Positions 61,511 through 64,000 of a DNA stretch of 64,000 bases are shown here, piece by piece. Origin of the DNA: an uncultured Victivallis sp. GTDB lineage: Bacteria; Verrucomicrobiota; Lentisphaeria; Victivallales; Victivallaceae. The stretch spans positions 1-64,000 of the forward strand of contig CALXOA010000074.1 of the NCBI GenBank assembly GCA_944389895.1. Reading direction: 5' to 3'. How positions within the stretch are numbered: position 1 is the stretch's first letter; each line of letters opens with the position of its first letter. Both the position numbers and the translations under genes were made by a program. Below the pieces are notes generated by a model that was not told the origin of the DNA, searched no databases, and was given only the letters and a program-made list of their open reading frames with translations.

Positions 61511-63589
61511 ATGAAGTTCATTTCCGGGATAGCGGTTTTCTCGCTTCTCTCGATGCCGTTCTGGCTGGGAGCCGCCGAGGAACCGCAGGTAAAAATCACC
61601 GTCGAAGCGGGGAAAGTGGTTGCCGCGGTCAATCCCCTCGGGTTCGGCAACAACATGGAAGCCGCCGACGGGCGCGGTATTTTCGGGGAAAAACATGACG
61701 CCCCGACGTTCAACCTCAATGGGGTGAAGTTCGGCCAGGGCTTCTGGGACCCTGTTAAAAATGCGCCTCAGCCGAAAACCACGGCGGAAGCGGCTCCACT
61801 CCGGATCGGCATGATGCGCTATCCGGGCGGCTGCCTCGCTCACAATTTCAACTGGAAGCAGGCGGTCGGACCTTTGTCCGAGCGTCCGGATTGGAAGTTC
61901 GGTATCGACCAGTATATCGAGCTCTGCCGGAAGATGAACTGGGAACCGGTGATCACGCTGACCGATTTCGCCATGCCGAAAGAGGAGTTGCCGCAGCATG
62001 TCGCCGAGTTGGTCGAATATCTGAATGCACCGGCCACTCCGGAACATCCCTGGGCGATGAAGCGGGCGGAATGGGGGCATAAGGAGCCTTATGGCGTCAA
62101 ATATTTCGAACTCGGGAACGAGTCTGATCACGGAAGCCATCATACCGACCCACGCCGCACATTCACTCCGGAGGAGTATGTGAAATATGCGTTGGATTCG
62201 ATGAAGCTGATCCGCAGGATCGATCCGACCGTGAAGCTCGGGATTCTTACGGTTCCCGGGAATGGTCTGGATTATGATTGTGAATGGAACAAGACGGTCA
62301 TCAAGGGCGCCGGCAAAGAAGCGGATTTTCTGATCGTCCATTATTATGGGCCCGGCATCGGCGGTCTCGCACCGCGGAAAGCGCTCAACGCCGTGCTCGC
62401 CTATCCGGACCAGCTGGTTGACCGGATGGCGAATTACCGCCGGTTGACGAAGGAACTCACCGGCAGGGAGTTGCCGCTTGCGGTCACCGAGTACAACATC
62501 GGCGGATCCGGTAATGAGCCGGTGCCGTATCGTTACACCTATCTGGCCGGACTGATGTGCGCCGAGTTGATGCGTCTCTGGCAGCTGCCTGAAAACAAGG
62601 TGGAATTTGCGAATTACTGGCATATTCTGAATGGATGGTGGGGAGCCTATTATTCAAACGAGACGACCGGCGAAATCTCCAGACGATATGCGACTCTGCC
62701 GTTTTTCGAGGCGTGGGGTAAATATCGCGGTGACGAGATCGTCAAGGTCGACGTGGAGAACAGCCCGCGGGTGAGCGTATCCGCATCCGCCGGATTGCTG
62801 ACAATGCGGGGTGATACCTATCTGCCGCCGCGCAAATTCAAGGTTCTGGACAAATTCAATTTCAAGTTTCCGAAATCGGATGCGGTGATCTCCGAGACTC
62901 CGGTGGGAAACAACGGTTTCGATGTTGTGTTCAAGAACGCCGCCGGCAACCGTTATGACAACTGTGAACTGATTCCGCGCGCCACGGAGCTCAAGGATAA
63001 TGAAAGCATGTTGCTGACGGTCAGTTTCGACGCCCGTTTCCTGCCCGAAAAGGGGAGTGAATCGTGTGCGGCGGATTTCGGAATCGGCCTCTGCGACACC
63101 CGCGGATGGGATGCCACCAGCTCGGCGATTGCGATCACCGGTGTCCAGAATGCCCGTGACTGGAAACACTTTTCGAAGACTTTCAGCATGCTTGGCGATG
63201 CGCAGAGCGCCGACCTGCTTTTCCGGATTGAAAATCCCGGCAAGCCGATCAGCGGCAAAGCGGAGTTCCGCAACATAAAAGCGGAAATCGGCGTCGGAGC
63301 CACCTATCCCGCCTACCCGGCAATCAGTGCCTTCGCCACCCGGTCGAAAGACGGGAAGAAGCTCTATCTGATCGTATTCAACAAGGATCCAGAGAAAGCG
63401 GTCACCGCGACAATCAAGCTTGATGATTTCAAGGCGGTATCCGGAAACTCGCTGGAACTCTATCAGGAAAAGGTGGAGTCGGTCGATTACTTCAAGGGCA
63501 GAGAATCCGCGGTGGCGCTGAAGGATGGTGGCTTCACCAGAAGCTTCCCCGCTCACTCGATGAGCGCTTTTGAATTTTCCGCCGAGTGA
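61511..63589 (+). CDS. Secreted GH51-like alpha-L-arabinofuranosidase with inserted carbohydrate-binding-like module
   Basis: A 692-residue exported enzyme; signal peptide MKFISGIAVFSLLSMPFWLGAAE. The catalytic TIM barrel (about 30-420) starts VNPLGFGNN, has RYPGGCLAHNFNWKQAVGP, the acid/base Glu in YFELGNESDHGSHH and the nucleophile Glu in LAVTEYNIGGSG, as in GH51/clan A. After it comes a beta module (about 450-600, DWKHFSKTFSML ... GKAEFRNIKAEIG) like the two small proteins upstream, then a C-terminal beta domain as in arabinofuranosidases. AAGGGA precedes the ATG. Confidence 0.87.
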   Translation: MKFISGIAVFSLLSMPFWLGAAEEPQVKITVEAGKVVAAVNPLGFGNNMEAADGRGIFGEKHDAPTFNLNGVKFGQGFWDPVKNAPQPKTTAEAAPLRIGMMRYPGGCLAHNFNWKQAVGPLSERPDWKFGIDQYIELCRKMNWEPVITLTDFAMPKEELPQHVAELVEYLNAPATPEHPWAMKRAEWGHKEPYGVKYFELGNESDHGSHHTDPRRTFTPEEYVKYALDSMKLIRRIDPTVKLGILTVPGNGLDYDCEWNKTVIKGAGKEADFLIVHYYGPGIGGLAPRKALNAVLAYPDQLVDRMANYRRLTKELTGRELPLAVTEYNIGGSGNEPVPYRYTYLAGLMCAELMRLWQLPENKVEFANYWHILNGWWGAYYSNETTGEISRRYATLPFFEAWGKYRGDEIVKVDVENSPRVSVSASAGLLTMRGDTYLPPRKFKVLDKFNFKFPKSDAVISETPVGNNGFDVVFKNAAGNRYDNCELIPRATELKDNESMLLTVSFDARFLPEKGSESCAADFGIGLCDTRGWDATSSAIAITGVQNARDWKHFSKTFSMLGDAQSADLLFRIENPGKPISGKAEFRNIKAEIGVGATYPAYPAISAFATRSKDGKKLYLIVFNKDPEKAVTATIKLDDFKAVSGNSLELYQEKVESVDYFKGRESAVALKDGGFTRSFPAHSMSAFEFSAE

Positions 63590-64000
63590 AAAAAACGGTA
63601 CGGTGCCCTCCCCTCACGACGGGGGCACCCCCGGAAACAACACCAGAACAGGTCACGCAGACTATGCTTGAAAAAGCGGAAGGACGCTGGGCGCTGCTTG
63701 CGACCGGCCCGGATGGTTCCCGGACCAGATTGACGGTTCGGCCGGTTCAACCGGTCTCCGTCGTCAAACGCAGAGTCGAGGCATTCCCCGATTATGTCCC
63801 GGAAGCCTGGGGCGGCTGGCAGAAGGGGTTTTGTCTGCCGGAACTCCGGACACAGGAGTGCAGCTCCCGGGATGCACTTGATCCCGACTCACTCCGGATC
63901 GAATCGGAGTCGGGAGAGCTCTTTGAATTTGGTCGCGATTACGACGGCGATCCGGCGTGGGGATCTTTCGGCCGTCTGCCCGACGGGCGCATTCCCGCCG
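63586..64000 (+). CDS. Hypothetical protein, 5' part only, cut by the window end
   Basis: An open frame starts at GTG 63586, overlapping the glycosidase stop as GTGA, or at ATG 63664, and stays open to the window end (138 codons visible). It includes TPEQVTQTMLEKAEGRW, RPVQPVSVVKRRVEAF and IESESGELFEFGRDYDGDP. No signal peptide is visible with either start, and I recognise no family. Its coupling to the glycosidase places it in the same operon. Confidence 0.6.
   Translation, partial: MKKTVRCPPLTTGAPPETTPEQVTQTMLEKAEGRWALLATGPDGSRTRLTVRPVQPVSVVKRRVEAFPDYVPEAWGGWQKGFCLPELRTQECSSRDALDPDSLRIESESGELFEFGRDYDGDPAWGSFGRLPDGRIPA

Noticed and set aside
60914..62623. 569-codon minus-strand open frame
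   Set aside because: Antisense to two secreted proteins with signal peptides and to the glycosidase; no motif seen.

Overview
The window is 64 kb of chromosomal DNA, about 55-60% GC by eye and densely coding. Many neighbouring genes share ATGA or GTGA stop/start overlaps. I see no rRNA, CRISPR array, insertion sequence or prophage. The genes fit a Gram-negative, carbohydrate-degrading bacterium of the PVC group, most likely Lentisphaerota (Victivallis-like). The reasons are a stand-alone prepilin-type protein with the [19 protein letters not shown] leader, lipoproteins and a lipopolysaccharide-kinase-like gene, and many glycan enzymes (sialate O-acetylesterase, GH116, a GH51-like glycosidase). 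This placement is an inference, because no marker gene was compared.

Layout. 1-1.1 kb: a low-GC P-loop kinase gene beside tRNA-Ser(CGA) and two terminators. 1.2-4.0 kb: IMPase-rimO-pgsA operon. 4.2-6.2 kb: sialate O-acetylesterase. 6.3-12.0 kb: a six-gene operon for glycerophosphodiester and glycerol-3-phosphate use (HAD phosphatase, GlpA-like dehydrogenase, FAD oxidoreductase, DUF1667, metallophosphoesterase, GDPD), headed by an unreported-looking 45-residue ORF. 12.3-15.8 kb: a small DUF3467-like protein followed by a structured non-coding stretch, then a divergent AraC regulator, DMT transporter and Gfo/Idh/MocA dehydrogenase. 15.9-20.9 kb: prepilin-type protein, S66 peptidase, a second GDPD, a TadA-GNAT fusion and a lipoprotein, then tRNA-Gly(CCC). 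21-26 kb: GHMP sugar kinase, GalU-like uridylyltransferase and DEAD-box helicase in one overlapping operon, then a tandem class II aldolase protein.

26-34 kb: typA, a secreted alkaline-phosphatase homologue that has lost its catalytic residues, a BtuF-like binding protein, AraC regulator, divergent GH116 glycosidase and a PPVVVQ-repeat secreted protein. 34-44 kb: rsmD, LPS-type kinase, comM; guaA; SGNH hydrolase and prmA; mnmG with an orphan OppC-type permease. 44-52 kb: aldo/keto reductase and UbiB kinase, an orphan adenine methyltransferase with an N-terminal MerR-like domain, a lipoprotein, dnaG and a TPR lipoprotein. 52-55 kb: znuA-znuC-znuB behind a 21-bp Fur/Zur-type palindrome. 55-60 kb: thioester-reductase-like SDR, amidohydrolase, TauE exporter, purC, rplU and a GT2 glycosyltransferase. 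60-64 kb: a secreted glycan operon in which two small jelly-roll-like proteins and an arabinofuranosidase-like enzyme carry the same module, plus a gene cut by the window end.

The items I would follow up first are the methyltransferase with a DNA-binding head, the pseudo-alkaline phosphatase, the shared module of the terminal glycan operon, the TadA-GNAT fusion, the half-dead tandem aldolase and the kinase/uridylyltransferase pair.
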